Assembly (NCBI GenBank): GCA_050947015.1
Contig: JBMNVT010000022.1
Coordinates: forward strand, 1-36,323
Direction: 5' to 3'
Source of the DNA: CAKXIK01 sp050947015
GTDB lineage: Bacteria > Bacillota > Clostridia > Oscillospirales > Acutalibacteraceae
DNA: 36,323 nucleotides
Position 1 is the first letter of the stretch, and every line of letters starts with the position of its first letter. This document shows positions 6,963 to 15,391 of this stretch, in pieces. A program made the position numbers and the translations under genes. The notes below the pieces were generated by a model, which saw only the letters and a program-made list of their open reading frames with translations, was not told where the DNA came from and searched no databases.

Positions 6963-9595
6963 TAATCCTGTTCCCCAATCTCCTCATCCGAGGGTATTGA
7001 ATTCTGCGCGGTTTTCCGCATCATCCACTGTGCATATGACATGAGCAGCTGGCGCGGTTTTGAGCCCTCATACGGCCCGACGATACCGTGCTGTTCCATC
7101 TGATCGATCAGCCGGCCCGCACGCGCGTATCCAAGATGCAGGCGACGCTGCAGTAACGACGTTGATGCCTGCCCCACCTCAGAAATACATTTAACCGCTT
7201 CGTCAAACATCGGATCATCGCCCGGCTCCTGTCCTTTGTTTTCTGAGTTATCCGCAGATTTATCAGCTACTGCGCGGCGTTCAATTTCTTCTGCAACTTT
7301 CTCGTCGTACTCACAGCCGCCGGAATTCTTGATGTACTCGACAATTCGTTCAATTTCCTCGTCGCTGACAAAACACCCCTGTACACGCGTTGGCTTTGAC
7401 GCACCAACCGGAGCAAAAAGCATATCACCACGGCCAAGCAGTTTTTCCGCTCCTCCAGAATCCAGAATTGTTCGGGAATCCACCTGCGAAGAAACCGCAA
7501 ACGCAACCCGGCTGGGAATATTGGCCTTGATCACGCCAGTAATAACGTCAACAGACGGGCGCTGCGTTGCAATCACCAGATGCATTCCGGCCGCACGTGC
7601 CATCTGGGCCAGACGGCAGATAGCATCCTCCACCTCGTTTGGCGCCGCCATCATCAAATCGGCCAGCTCGTCCACAATAATCACAATCTGCGGCAACCGC
7701 GAAAGATCGCATTCCGGCTGCAAAGCTTTTCGTTCCTCCACAAGGCGATTATACGACGGAAGATCGCGCACACCGGACGCCGCAAATTTTTTGTAGCGAT
7801 CCAACATCTCCCCTACTGCCCAATTAAGCGCACCGGCCGCCTTGCGCGGGTCGGTTACAACCGGCACCAGCAAATGTGGAATGCCATTGTACACGCCCAG
7901 CTCAACTACCTTTGGGTCAACCATTAAAAAGCGCACTTCATCCGGTTTTGCCTTGTAAAGCAAACTAGTAATCATGGTGTTGATGCAAACGGATTTACCG
8001 GAACCCGTAGCACCGGCAATCAGCAAATGAGGCATTTTTGCAAGATCCGCCAACGTAATATTTCCGCCAATATCCTTACCCAGAGCGACGGTCAGACGGC
8101 TTTTTGCCTGCTGAAAAACAGTGGAATCGATCAATCCACGCAGGTGAACGGTGCTGATCTGTTTGTTTGGCACCTCAATGCCAATTGCCGCTTTATTAGG
8201 AATTGGCGCTTCAATCCGAACACCTGCCGAGGCAAGATTGAGCGCAATATCATCGGAAAGATTTGTGATACGGCTGATTTTAACACCCGGAGCGGGCTGC
8301 AGCTCATAACGTGTAACCGCCGGACCCCGGCAGATATTCAAAATGTGCGCCTCAACGCCGAAGCTTTTCAAGGTGTTAATCAACAGCTCGCCGTTTGCCT
8401 GCAGCTGGGCGAGCGAATCTGCACGCGCTGTTTGCGCGTTATCCTCTTCCAAAAGCGAAATGAGTGGAAATCGATAGCCAACCGGTATCTCCGTGGCCGC
8501 AGGCATCGAAAATGGTTCGGCTTTTTTCAATTCCTTTATCGCGGCCGGAGTATTCTGAGGCTGCTGCGGAAGAACCGAAGCCGGCTCCGCAGGCGGAAAA
8601 TCTTCTTCAGGTGTCTTATTGGACGTATCAGACGATACAGCAATAGCAATGTCGTCCGCAGCCTGCTGCTCCTGTTCTTTTTCGGCAGTCAACTCATCAA
8701 GCGTTTCAGCCGTTTCATAAAAACTCCATTCAACCTCTTCCGGCGAGGTTTCCGCAGCAACAGTCTCTTCTGCAGCAACCTCTTCTTCTCCGGAAAGCAT
8801 CTTTTTTAAACGATGAAATTTTGTGTTGTGCTCCAAGTCCACCTTCATCGGCTCGCCGCTTCGTTTTCTGCCGTTCACCGGCTGATCGCCGTCCAGCGGG
8901 ATATCTATGTTGGAACTGCGGCGCAGCGGCTCTGCTGCGCGCTGTTCACGATGCTCGGCAGCTGACTTTGCCACTGCCTCTGCGGGTTTGGAGATTGCGC
9001 GAAAAAGCTGCACTAACCCAGTTCCCGTCAACAGCATGACGAAAGTGAAAACCAGCAGGAGCACCACAATTTTTGCCCCCAACAGCCCAAACGCAGCTAT
9101 CATCGGCACGCCAAGCAACCCGCTGATCAGTCCCGAACCACGGGATTCCGCTCCTTCAAGATACAACCGACCCAATTCGTTCCAAAAACCAATCGGCTCA
9201 CCCGTCGATTTAAAAACATAAAATGAAGCAGTCACCAGACAAATCAACACCGCGCTGATCCAGATTTTTGAGGTAATGCTGCTCAGAGATTTTTCAAGTG
9301 ACATCGTAATCGCAACATATGCCAGCAGAATCGGCCAAAGTATCGAACTATGTCCAAACAGTCCGAGCACCACATCGTGAAGAAACTTCCACACGCTTTC
9401 TCCCCGAATCAGAATCAAAAAAACCAGAAAAATCGCGATCACGAAAAGCAGAAGCGCAATTTGCTGGCGTCTTACCGGAGACGCAGTCTGCTTTTTTTTT
9501 GTTGATGCGTGTCTGACATTCCCTGCATTTTTTTTCCCCGGAGACATTTTTTTCTTATTTGTCTGCGTTGTTTTATTGCTGTGTTTTGCAGCCAA
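6962..9595 (-). CDS. ftsK: DNA translocase FtsK/SpoIIIE
   Basis: ATP-driven, septum-located DNA pump for chromosome segregation; in spore formers the same architecture serves as SpoIIIE. The lysine-rich N-terminus is followed by about four membrane segments (residues 45-205), then an acidic linker and the RecA-like motor. Walker A AGATGSGKSVCINTMI lies near residue 530 and Walker B VIIVDELADLMM near 640. The C-terminal gamma domain (DEAVKCISEVGQASTSLLQR to the end) is a winged helix that reads polarity sequences. The start is TTG 9595, eight bases after GGAGG. It lies between uppP and ygiQ and near a tepA-like gene, a neighbour of spoIIIE in Bacillus. Whether it serves division, sporulation or both is not decided by this window. 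Confidence 0.95.
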   Translation of the reverse strand: MAAKHSNKTTQTNKKKMSPGKKNAGNVRHASTKKKQTASPVRRQQIALLLFVIAIFLVFLILIRGESVWKFLHDVVLGLFGHSSILWPILLAYVAITMSLEKSLSSITSKIWISAVLICLVTASFYVFKSTGEPIGFWNELGRLYLEGAESRGSGLISGLLGVPMIAAFGLLGAKIVVLLLVFTFVMLLTGTGLVQLFRAISKPAEAVAKSAAEHREQRAAEPLRRSSNIDIPLDGDQPVNGRKRSGEPMKVDLEHNTKFHRLKKMLSGEEEVAAEETVAAETSPEEVEWSFYETAETLDELTAEKEQEQQAADDIAIAVSSDTSNKTPEEDFPPAEPASVLPQQPQNTPAAIKELKKAEPFSMPAATEIPVGYRFPLISLLEEDNAQTARADSLAQLQANGELLINTLKSFGVEAHILNICRGPAVTRYELQPAPGVKISRITNLSDDIALNLASAGVRIEAPIPNKAAIGIEVPNKQISTVHLRGLIDSTVFQQAKSRLTVALGKDIGGNITLADLAKMPHLLIAGATGSGKSVCINTMITSLLYKAKPDEVRFLMVDPKVVELGVYNGIPHLLVPVVTDPRKAAGALNWAVGEMLDRYKKFAASGVRDLPSYNRLVEERKALQPECDLSRLPQIVIIVDELADLMMAAPNEVEDAICRLAQMARAAGMHLVIATQRPSVDVITGVIKANIPSRVAFAVSSQVDSRTILDSGGAEKLLGRGDMLFAPVGASKPTRVQGCFVSDEEIERIVEYIKNSGGCEYDEKVAEEIERRAVADKSADNSENKGQEPGDDPMFDEAVKCISEVGQASTSLLQRRLHLGYARAGRLIDQMEQHGIVGPYEGSKPRQLLMSYAQWMMRKTAQNSIPSDEEIGEQD

Positions 9596-9630
9596 TTGTG
9601 CTCCTCCTTTCTTTTAAAAATTGTACCGCC

Positions 9631-10542
9631 TTACAGCGCGCTTCCGTTAAAGATGTTAATTCCTTTTGACGCTTCAACAAAGCCGATTACAACACAGGCA
9701 ACGCCAAGCGCAATGCAATAGATTGCAAAGAGGTTCAGTCGATCTTTTTTCAGCACCAGCTTCAGCAGCTTGATTGCACAGAAACCCACAACTGCAGAAA
9801 CAACGATTCCAATGAGCAACGGTAGAATTTCCACCGACGCCTTTTCGGCAACGGCGTCTTTTACCTGCAGAAGGCTCGCGCCCAGAATTGCAGGAATTCC
9901 CAAAATAAACGAATAGTCCAAGGCTGTTTGCTTATCCAGTCCGCAGAACAGCCCTGCTGCCAGCGTGGAACCTGAACGCGACACACCGGGCAGTGTGGCA
10001 ATTCCCTGAAAAACACCGATTGTCAGGGCGTTTCCCGCAGTCAGGTCTTTTTTGCTTTGATAACGGGTGCCGGACGCATGTTTGGAAGAAATATGTGCAA
10101 TCATCAGCAGCACACCTGTGAACAGAAAGCAAAAGCCCTCCACCAGAATTGTGGAATCTTCATAAAAACCTTCCATAAAATCCTTCAAATTCCCGTCTGT
10201 ACCGGGCAATGGCAGAAAAAACAACAGCAGAGGAAGCAGCCCAATGATCAGCATCATCACCATACGGCGGTCATGCGACATCTTTGACCAGCCAAATTTT
10301 CCGGTAAACAAATCGCGGATCATACGGAAAAATTCACAGATCAAGCGGCCGATCAGATTGCGAAACGCAAAAAAGACGGCGGCTAATGTTCCGACATGAA
10401 GCATCAGATCGAATAAAATCCCCGCTTCCGTATTGATGCCGAGCACATGCTGCGCCACAGAGAGATGTCCGCTGCTGGAAACCGGCAAAAATTCGGTCGC
10501 TCCCTGTACAATTCCAAGAATAATCGCTTTGAAGATATCCAT
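9631..10542 (-). CDS. uppP: Undecaprenyl-diphosphatase UppP (BacA)
   Basis: Membrane phosphatase that recycles undecaprenyl diphosphate to the monophosphate carrier for cell wall synthesis; loss or excess alters bacitracin sensitivity in known species. The family motifs are clear: GIVQGATEFLPVSSSGHL near residues 10-27, with the active-site glutamate and serines, and PGVSRSGSTLAAGLFCG near residues 180-196, with the catalytic arginine. The 303-residue protein has about eight hydrophobic segments and is slightly longer than the usual 270-280. An AGGAGG site precedes the ATG. It lies between tepA and ftsK on the same strand with short gaps. Confidence 0.96.
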   Translation of the reverse strand: MDIFKAIILGIVQGATEFLPVSSSGHLSVAQHVLGINTEAGILFDLMLHVGTLAAVFFAFRNLIGRLICEFFRMIRDLFTGKFGWSKMSHDRRMVMMLIIGLLPLLLFFLPLPGTDGNLKDFMEGFYEDSTILVEGFCFLFTGVLLMIAHISSKHASGTRYQSKKDLTAGNALTIGVFQGIATLPGVSRSGSTLAAGLFCGLDKQTALDYSFILGIPAILGASLLQVKDAVAEKASVEILPLLIGIVVSAVVGFCAIKLLKLVLKKDRLNLFAIYCIALGVACVVIGFVEASKGINIFNGSAL

Positions 10543-10604
10543 GAGAAGCCTCCTGTAAGTATTCAGATCAAGAATATGTACGCCCAGACCGGGCGGAATA
10601 ACAA

Positions 10605-11372
10605 CTATTTTGGTTTGGTTTTTTTTCCGGATTTTGCAGCGGTACGTCTTGGTTTTTCTGCTTCAATCATTTGATAAAGCGCTTCGGTTGCATCCGAAAG
10701 GGAACCGAGATCATCAATCAACCCCTCGCTGACAGCAGCCTCACCATCCAGAACAGTACCGATATCTGTCACCAGTTCTCCGGTATTCATGCACAGTGTG
10801 CGAAACCGCTGGGGTGAAATTCTGGAATTTGCCGTAACAAACCGCGTGATGCGTTCCTGCATTTTTTCAAAATAATATAGTGTCTGCGGAACTCCAATCA
10901 TCAGCCCTGTCATGCGCACTGGGTGCAGTGTCATGGAAGCACTCGGCGCAATAAAAGAACGCTTGGCGGCAACAGCAAGCGGCACACCGATAGAATGACC
11001 GCCGCCAAGAACCAGAGAAACCGTTGGTTTTTTCATTCCCGCAATCAGTTCTGCCAAAGCCAGCCCTGCTTCCACATCGCCGCCGACTGTATTGAGCAAA
11101 ACCAACAGCCCTTCTATCTCCGGTGTTTGTTCCACCACAAACAGCTGGGGAATCACGTGCTCATACTTGGTCGTTTTGTTTTGCGGTCCCAACGCATAGT
11201 GCCCTTCGATTTGGCCGATAATGGTCAGGCAGTGAATTACATGCTTCCCTTTTGTGGTTATGGAGCCGCTTTCACGAATCTGATCGTTTTGCTGCTCCGA
11301 CGGAGCGATATCGCTTTTATCCTTATCCTTTTCTTCCTCCGGAAACTGATCTCTGTAATTGCTCATCGTCAC
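10605..11372 (-). CDS. ClpP-like serine protease, TepA family
   Basis: Member of the ClpP/crotonase-like protease group, closest to TepA (YmfB) of Bacillus, which is associated with protein export and spore protein turnover. The core runs from ITTKGKHVIHCLTIIGQIEG. The nucleophile serine is in GGGHSIGVPLAVA (near residue 126) and the catalytic histidine in MTLHPVRMTG (near residue 152). The first 35 residues are charged and low-complexity, and the C-terminus is lysine-rich. It is not the housekeeping ClpP: the sequence around the serine differs from the GxASM pattern. It leads the unit tepA-uppP-ftsK-ygiQ, with a promoter upstream at 11458-11466. Confidence 0.87.
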   Translation of the reverse strand: MTMSNYRDQFPEEEKDKDKSDIAPSEQQNDQIRESGSITTKGKHVIHCLTIIGQIEGHYALGPQNKTTKYEHVIPQLFVVEQTPEIEGLLVLLNTVGGDVEAGLALAELIAGMKKPTVSLVLGGGHSIGVPLAVAAKRSFIAPSASMTLHPVRMTGLMIGVPQTLYYFEKMQERITRFVTANSRISPQRFRTLCMNTGELVTDIGTVLDGEAAVSEGLIDDLGSLSDATEALYQMIEAEKPRRTAAKSGKKTKPK

Positions 11373-11457
11373 ACCTCATTTCTTAGCAGGTTTTTGCCTG
11401 TCGTTTTAGTGTGCCGCCGAGCCGAATAATCATTCTTTCCAAACAGAATTATTTTTT

Positions 11458-11466
11458 ATTATATCA
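11458..11466 (-). promoter_or_regulatory. Extended -10 promoter for the tepA operon
   Basis: The minus strand carries TGATATAAT (TG-n-TATAAT, reading 11466-11458). No convincing -35 lies 17 bases upstream, which fits an extended -10 type. The leader before the tepA ATG would be about 78 bases. Confidence 0.5.
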
Positions 11467-11564
11467 TATCAGCCAAAAAAATGCTATCCCTTTTTGGCGC
11501 ATGCAAAATGAAGTTCATAGTATATATACAATTGTCCAACTTTTCCAAATCAGTTCAAATTACC

Positions 11565-11603
11565 GGCAAAAAATAAACCTGCACGGCACAACTGCCGTAC
11601 AGG
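11565..11603 (-). terminator. Terminator of tRNA-Ala
   Basis: On the minus strand, CCTGTACGGCA and TGCCGTGCAGG pair with one wobble and are followed by TTTATTTTTT. It lies three bases after the CCA end of the tRNA. Confidence 0.8.
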
Positions 11604-11606
11604 TTT

Positions 11607-11682
11607 TGGTGGAGCATAGCGGGATCGAACCGCTGACCTCTACACTGCCAGTGTAGCGCTCTCCCAGCTGAGCTAATGCCCC
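11607..11682 (-). tRNA. tRNA-Ala (anticodon GGC)
   Basis: The 76-base cloverleaf is complete. The acceptor arms GGGGCAT and ATGCTCC contain the G3-U70 wobble that identifies alanine tRNA. The anticodon loop CTGGCAG is held by CTACA/TGTAG, giving GGC. The T arm is intact (GTTCGATCC). The discriminator is A and CCA is encoded. It has its own promoter and terminator. Confidence 0.97.
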
Positions 11683-11688
11683 AAATTC

Positions 11689-11720
11689 GAAGCTGAATCA
11701 TTCGTGATTGATTCAGCTCC
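11689..11720 (-). other. Hairpin between rqcH and tRNA-Ala
   Basis: GAGCTGAATCA and TGATTCAGCTTC form a strong stem of about 11 bp between the expected tRNA transcript start and the tRNA. It lacks a clear T-run on either strand. It may be a weak rqcH terminator or part of the 5' leader removed by RNase P. Confidence 0.5.
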
Positions 11721-11723
11721 GAT

Positions 11724-11752
11724 ATGATACCACAACATTTTATGTTTTGCAA
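11724..11752 (-). promoter_or_regulatory. Sigma-A-type promoter of tRNA-Ala
   Basis: On the minus strand, TTGCAA (11752-11747), 17 bases and TATCAT (11729-11724). It begins nine bases after the rqcH stop and drives the tRNA separately. Confidence 0.6.
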
Positions 11753-11760
11753 GTGTTTTT

Positions 11761-13515
11761 TTAAACTTTTTTCAAATTTTTGCAGATTTCTTCGTCCGGC
11801 GTTACATAGATTGTTTGATAATGGTCGTAGATTACCATACCGGGCTTGGCCCCCTGCGGTTTGTGTACATACCTTACCTGAGTGTAATCAACCGGTACCT
11901 GAGAGGAACCCGCCGCTTTGCTGTGAAACGCAGCAAGCAGAGCTGCTTCACGCAGAGCCGTTTCAGTTGGCTGGCGATTCTGCGTGAAAAGAATTGTATG
12001 GGAACCGGGAATATTTTTAGTATGAAACCAAATATCATTGTTTCCGGCTGTTCGCAGGGTCAGTTGATCGTTTTGACGGTTGTTGCGTCCAACAGACACA
12101 ACAAATCCGTCCGATGTTGCAAATTGCAAAGGTCCAAGCGCCACGGGCGGACGTCGTTTATCGCCGGAACGGCGCAAATAACCCTGCTCCGTAAGCTCCT
12201 GGCGGATTTCGCCCAGCTCGCGCTCGCTTTCCGCCCGGCTCAACGCGTCAAACACGGTATCCAGATACGCCAGTTCTGCACTCGCCTGCTCAATCTGCTG
12301 TGTCAGCATTCGCTCCGCAGTCTGCGCCCTTCGATAATCCTTGTAATACTTCTGCGCATTTTGAGAAGGTGAAAGCGCAGGATCGAGCCGGATTCTACGA
12401 ATTGGGTTGCCTTCCCGGTAAAAGTCCTCCAGCTCTGCAAAAGTCATTCCTTTTTCCAGCTGGTAAAGATTTGCATTCAGCAAATCGGCACAGATCCTCA
12501 GTTCTTCCCGTTGCGCACATCTCGCCAGTTCTTCCCGTTGGGCATTTACCTTTCGGCTGAGCTTGTCTGTGGTGTTTGCCAGAAGCTGCAGTAAATCATG
12601 CGATTTTACCCGCATTCTTTCTATTTGGTCGCGGCGCGAATAAAACGCATCCATAAGTTCCGAAAAGCTTGAAAAAACCGAAGTTATCGCTCCGGTTCCG
12701 TATTGGGTAATAGGAAGAAAACAAAAATCAAACGGTCTGCCGTTCATGTCGCTTACCATTACGGGCTGACCTCCGCTGCTAATCGTTTCCGCTGCGCGGC
12801 GAAGGAAAAAAGAAAGCCGCTCTTTTTGTTCCTGAGACAGCTCCTGCGTCATAACATCTTGACCGCGGCACGCCTGCTGGGCAATTTCTCTGCAGACGAT
12901 TGGGGAAAGGCCCTGCAAAATTGAGAGAAGCCCTTTTGCAAGCGTTGTATTTTTCATGGAATCAAGAACAGAAAGAACCTCCTGAGGAGACGTTTCCAGT
13001 ATATTTTTTTTGTTCTGTGCCGGTGGCAGATGGTAAGGCATTCCGGGAAGAACCAGACGTTCCGATGTCATTTCGGCATTCACCCGGCGCAGAGCATCGA
13101 CAATTCTGCCCTGCTCATCAATCAGAATAATATTGCTGTACCGCCCCATAATCTCTATGGCAAGCGTATTGGTAACCGCTTCGCCAAGTTCATTAATGCA
13201 GGCAAAATCCACCAGCAGAACGCGTTCCAGCCCCGGTTGGCGAATTGCGGTCAGCTTACCGGAAATCAGCCGTTTGCGCAGCAGCATGCAGAACATCGGC
13301 GGAACGGGCGGATTCTCCGGCAAAGCCGCGGTAAAATGGACGCGCGGACTGTTTGCCCTTGCGGAAAGCATCAACTTGCCGCCGCCCCCTTTCCCACGCA
13401 GCACCAGAATGATCTCTTCGCGGGACGGCTGATGAACCTTATCCACCTTTGCCCCAAGAGCCTGCTGTTCTATTTCTCTTTTTATCTGGGATAAAAAAGC
13501 ACCGTCAAACGCCAT
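11761..13515 (-). CDS. rqcH: RqcH (NFACT/FbpA family), ribosome-associated quality control
   Basis: Homologue of eukaryotic Rqc2/NEMF. Bacterial RqcH binds stalled 50S subunits and recruits tRNA-Ala to add C-terminal alanine tails that mark nascent chains for degradation; older annotation calls it fibronectin-binding protein FbpA. The N-terminal NFACT-N domain starts MAFDGAFLSQIKREIEQQ and holds the family D-R site (VDALRRVN) followed by EMTSERLVLPGMPYHLPP. A long coiled-coil region spans about residues 280-440. The C-terminal NFACT-R domain contains TSDGFVVSVGRNNRQNDQL and IWFHTKNIPGSHTIL. Length 584 is typical. GGAGGGG precedes the ATG. It follows trmK and the nif3-like gene, and tRNA-Ala(GGC) lies just downstream. 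Confidence 0.95.
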   Translation of the reverse strand: MAFDGAFLSQIKREIEQQALGAKVDKVHQPSREEIILVLRGKGGGGKLMLSARANSPRVHFTAALPENPPVPPMFCMLLRKRLISGKLTAIRQPGLERVLLVDFACINELGEAVTNTLAIEIMGRYSNIILIDEQGRIVDALRRVNAEMTSERLVLPGMPYHLPPAQNKKNILETSPQEVLSVLDSMKNTTLAKGLLSILQGLSPIVCREIAQQACRGQDVMTQELSQEQKERLSFFLRRAAETISSGGQPVMVSDMNGRPFDFCFLPITQYGTGAITSVFSSFSELMDAFYSRRDQIERMRVKSHDLLQLLANTTDKLSRKVNAQREELARCAQREELRICADLLNANLYQLEKGMTFAELEDFYREGNPIRRIRLDPALSPSQNAQKYYKDYRRAQTAERMLTQQIEQASAELAYLDTVFDALSRAESERELGEIRQELTEQGYLRRSGDKRRPPVALGPLQFATSDGFVVSVGRNNRQNDQLTLRTAGNNDIWFHTKNIPGSHTILFTQNRQPTETALREAALLAAFHSKAAGSSQVPVDYTQVRYVHKPQGAKPGMVIYDHYQTIYVTPDEEICKNLKKV

Positions 13516-13544
13516 AAGACCCCTCCGTCAGATTCCTGCAATTG

Positions 13545-14309
13545 TTATATCCAGCAAACCGGATCTTGACTGCTCAATGCCTTTTGCACCTGCAGCCCGG
13601 TAAAACGACCCTGCAAAAAGTTTTGCAGCCGTTCCATTACAATATTTTCTGTTCCAAAATGACCTGCGCGAACAACCGTCAACCCGTTTTCGCGTGCCAG
13701 CAGCCATTCGTGATGCTTTACTTCTCCGGTAACAAAAGCATCCGCACCCGCCTTGATGGCATCATTGAAAAATTCTCCTCCTGCGCCGCTGCAAAGGGCG
13801 ACACGGCGCACCGTACGATTGCCTTCGCAGTATTCCACCGCCGGTCGATCCAGCTTTTGCCTGACAAAAGCCGCAAAAGCCTGCGGAGCGCATTCCGGGA
13901 TCGTACCGATTACCGTTTCTGCATTCCCGTCGTGTTTTGTCATAGCACAGACGTTCTCCAGCCCGAGCGCATCGGCCAGCGCCGCGTTGACGCCCCACAG
14001 CGGGGCCATATCCAAATTGGTATGTGCGCAGATCGCCGCGATTCCGTGTTGTGCCAACAAATAGGGTACGCTTTCCGCCGAAAGATTTCGGATCGGGTGG
14101 AAAATCACCGGATGATGGCTGACGATCAACTGAGCGCCTGATTTTACCGCTTCTCCGACCACTTCCGGAGTGATATCAAGAGCCAGCATCACACGGGAAA
14201 CCTGTTGTTCGGCGCTGCCTACCAGCAGCCCGGCGTTATCAAACTCCAGCGCGGATGCAAACGGCGCAATTTCATCAATCGCCCGGTAAATTTCTCCGAC
14301 TGTTACCAT
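13545..14309 (-). CDS. Nif3-like dinuclear metal centre protein
   Basis: Member of the Nif3/DUF34 family, which forms hexamers with a two-metal site; the true reaction is unsettled, with GTP cyclohydrolase I-like annotation in some databases. Metal ligands are visible: SHHPVIFHPI near residue 63, AHTNLDMAPLWGVN near residue 96 and TGEVKHHEWLLA near residue 215. The frame continues upstream into trmK to 14510, but the ATG at 14309 (MVTVGEIYRAIDEIAP) has AGGAGT nine bases before it and matches the family start. Length is 254. The trmK-nif3 pairing is widely conserved in Firmicutes, with a 35-base gap here. Confidence 0.92.
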   Translation of the reverse strand: MVTVGEIYRAIDEIAPFASALEFDNAGLLVGSAEQQVSRVMLALDITPEVVGEAVKSGAQLIVSHHPVIFHPIRNLSAESVPYLLAQHGIAAICAHTNLDMAPLWGVNAALADALGLENVCAMTKHDGNAETVIGTIPECAPQAFAAFVRQKLDRPAVEYCEGNRTVRRVALCSGAGGEFFNDAIKAGADAFVTGEVKHHEWLLARENGLTVVRAGHFGTENIVMERLQNFLQGRFTGLQVQKALSSQDPVCWI

Positions 14310-14344
14310 TTGCCGCACACTCCTGTTCTGTGTTATGATGAAAT

Positions 14345-15043
14345 TCAAGTTTTTTGCAGCATATCGTCCATCTGCCGCAGAATCTGCGCGGTCCGATCGG
14401 CTTTTTCCTCTTCGCCGCGAATCTGAAATCCCCTCTGCATATTGCTTAAATGGCGTTGCTGCTGCTGAATATACGCAACGGCTTCGGGAGAATTCTGCGG
14501 TTGAAGACAACCTGTGTAACAGAATAAAGGTAACGGCTCAAGTTTTTTGCCGGTATACTGCACCTGCATCACTGTATAAACATGGCCGCTGTCCCGAACT
14601 GCGCGTTCCTTCAAAATCGTAAAACCGTTTTCGCACAAATATTGCCGCAGTACCTCCGCCGCAGTCATCGGCTGCAGAATCAGGCGTTTTTGTTCATCAC
14701 AAACCCAGGGTGCCCGCTCAAGGATCGCTGCAATCAATTCTCCGCCCATTCCGGTAATGGCAATGTCATCCGCTTCCTCCGGACGAACCGCCGCAAGTCC
14801 ATCGCACTGCCGCAGCACCAACCTGTTCTGTACCCGGTACCGAAACGCATTATGAGTTGCCTGAAGAATCGGCCCTTCACGCAGATCGGTTGCAATCGCC
14901 TGCGGACATGTTCCCGACTTTAACAGCCAGATCGGCAGATACGCGTGGTCTGTCCCGATATCGACAAATTTTTTCCCGTTGCGCACAAAATCCGCCGCCG
15001 CCTTCAGCCGGGGATTTAACTGAAAAAGCAAAGCCTCCGCCAT
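14345..15043 (-). CDS. trmK: tRNA (adenine(22)-N(1))-methyltransferase TrmK
   Basis: SAM-dependent enzyme that methylates A22 of bacterial tRNAs. The Rossmann motif VDIGTDHAYLPIWLLK is near residues 26-41. ITGMGGELIAAIL and LILQPMTAAEVLRQYL are strongly TrmK-like. The C-terminal half is helical (QQQQRHLSNMQRGFQI, then EEKADRTAQILRQM). The 232-residue length is normal. The start ATG has AAGGAG nine bases upstream; that site directly adjoins the T-run of the terminator of the preceding gene. It heads the unit trmK-nif3-rqcH. Confidence 0.94.
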   Translation of the reverse strand: MAEALLFQLNPRLKAAADFVRNGKKFVDIGTDHAYLPIWLLKSGTCPQAIATDLREGPILQATHNAFRYRVQNRLVLRQCDGLAAVRPEEADDIAITGMGGELIAAILERAPWVCDEQKRLILQPMTAAEVLRQYLCENGFTILKERAVRDSGHVYTVMQVQYTGKKLEPLPLFCYTGCLQPQNSPEAVAYIQQQQRHLSNMQRGFQIRGEEEKADRTAQILRQMDDMLQKT

Positions 15044-15058
15044 CTTGTTTTGCTCCTT

Positions 15059-15092
15059 AAAAAATCCGCCCGAGCAAGCTGTCCGGGCGGAT
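15059..15092 (-). terminator. Terminator after the DUF1858 gene, abutting the trmK ribosome binding site
   Basis: On the minus strand, ATCCGCCCG and CGGGCGGAT form a 9-bp GC-rich stem followed by TTTTTT; the next bases are the AAGGAG site of trmK. Because no separate trmK promoter is evident, trmK expression may depend on read-through here. Confidence 0.8.
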
Positions 15093-15108
15093 GCACAAAT
15101 TTTTGGAT

Positions 15109-15312
15109 TTACTTTCCTGCCATGTGTTCGTTGATTTTTTTGACCAGTTCATCGGCATCCACACCGTGCACCATACAAGCTTGCTCCAACGTTTCGCCTC
15201 TGGCAGAAGGGCATCCAAGGCAGTGCATTCCCATCTCAAAGAAAAAAGGAGCCGTGGTGCTGTCCAGATCGAGAATATCTCCAATAATCGTATCTTTTGT
15301 AATTGCAGCCAT
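15109..15312 (-). CDS. DUF1858 domain protein (hybrid-cluster-associated redox disulfide domain)
   Basis: A 67-residue protein matching the small disulfide-redox domain found alone or near hybrid cluster proteins and ScdA-like proteins. The family pattern is clear: TIIGDILDLDSTTAPFFFEM, then the CLGCP motif near residues 31-35, then TLEQACMVHGVDADELVKKI. The two cysteines of CLGC are the presumed redox pair. The partner is unknown, and no hybrid cluster protein is in this window. GGAGG precedes the ATG, and a good promoter lies upstream at 15353-15382. Confidence 0.92.
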   Translation of the reverse strand: MAAITKDTIIGDILDLDSTTAPFFFEMGMHCLGCPSARGETLEQACMVHGVDADELVKKINEHMAGK

Positions 15313-15352
15313 GTTTTTTGAACCTCCTTATATTTTGCCATAATTCTATTCT

Positions 15353-15382
15353 ATTATATCACCTATTGCGGCGGGAATGCAA
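15353..15382 (-). promoter_or_regulatory. Sigma-A-type promoter for the DUF1858 gene
   Basis: TTGCAT (15382-15377), an 18-base spacer and TGA-TATAAT (15361-15353) on the minus strand. It sits directly after the lactonase stop. Confidence 0.6.
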
Positions 15383-15391
15383 GAGCAGGAC

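Noticed and set aside
8027..8809. A 260-codon open frame on the plus strand
   Set aside because: Antisense to the ftsK motor and linker; no ribosome binding site and no domain.
10579..10595. Hairpin CGCCC/GGGCG between tepA and uppP as a terminator
   Set aside because: The stem is only five pairs and no T-run follows on the minus strand; uppP is more likely read from the same transcript.
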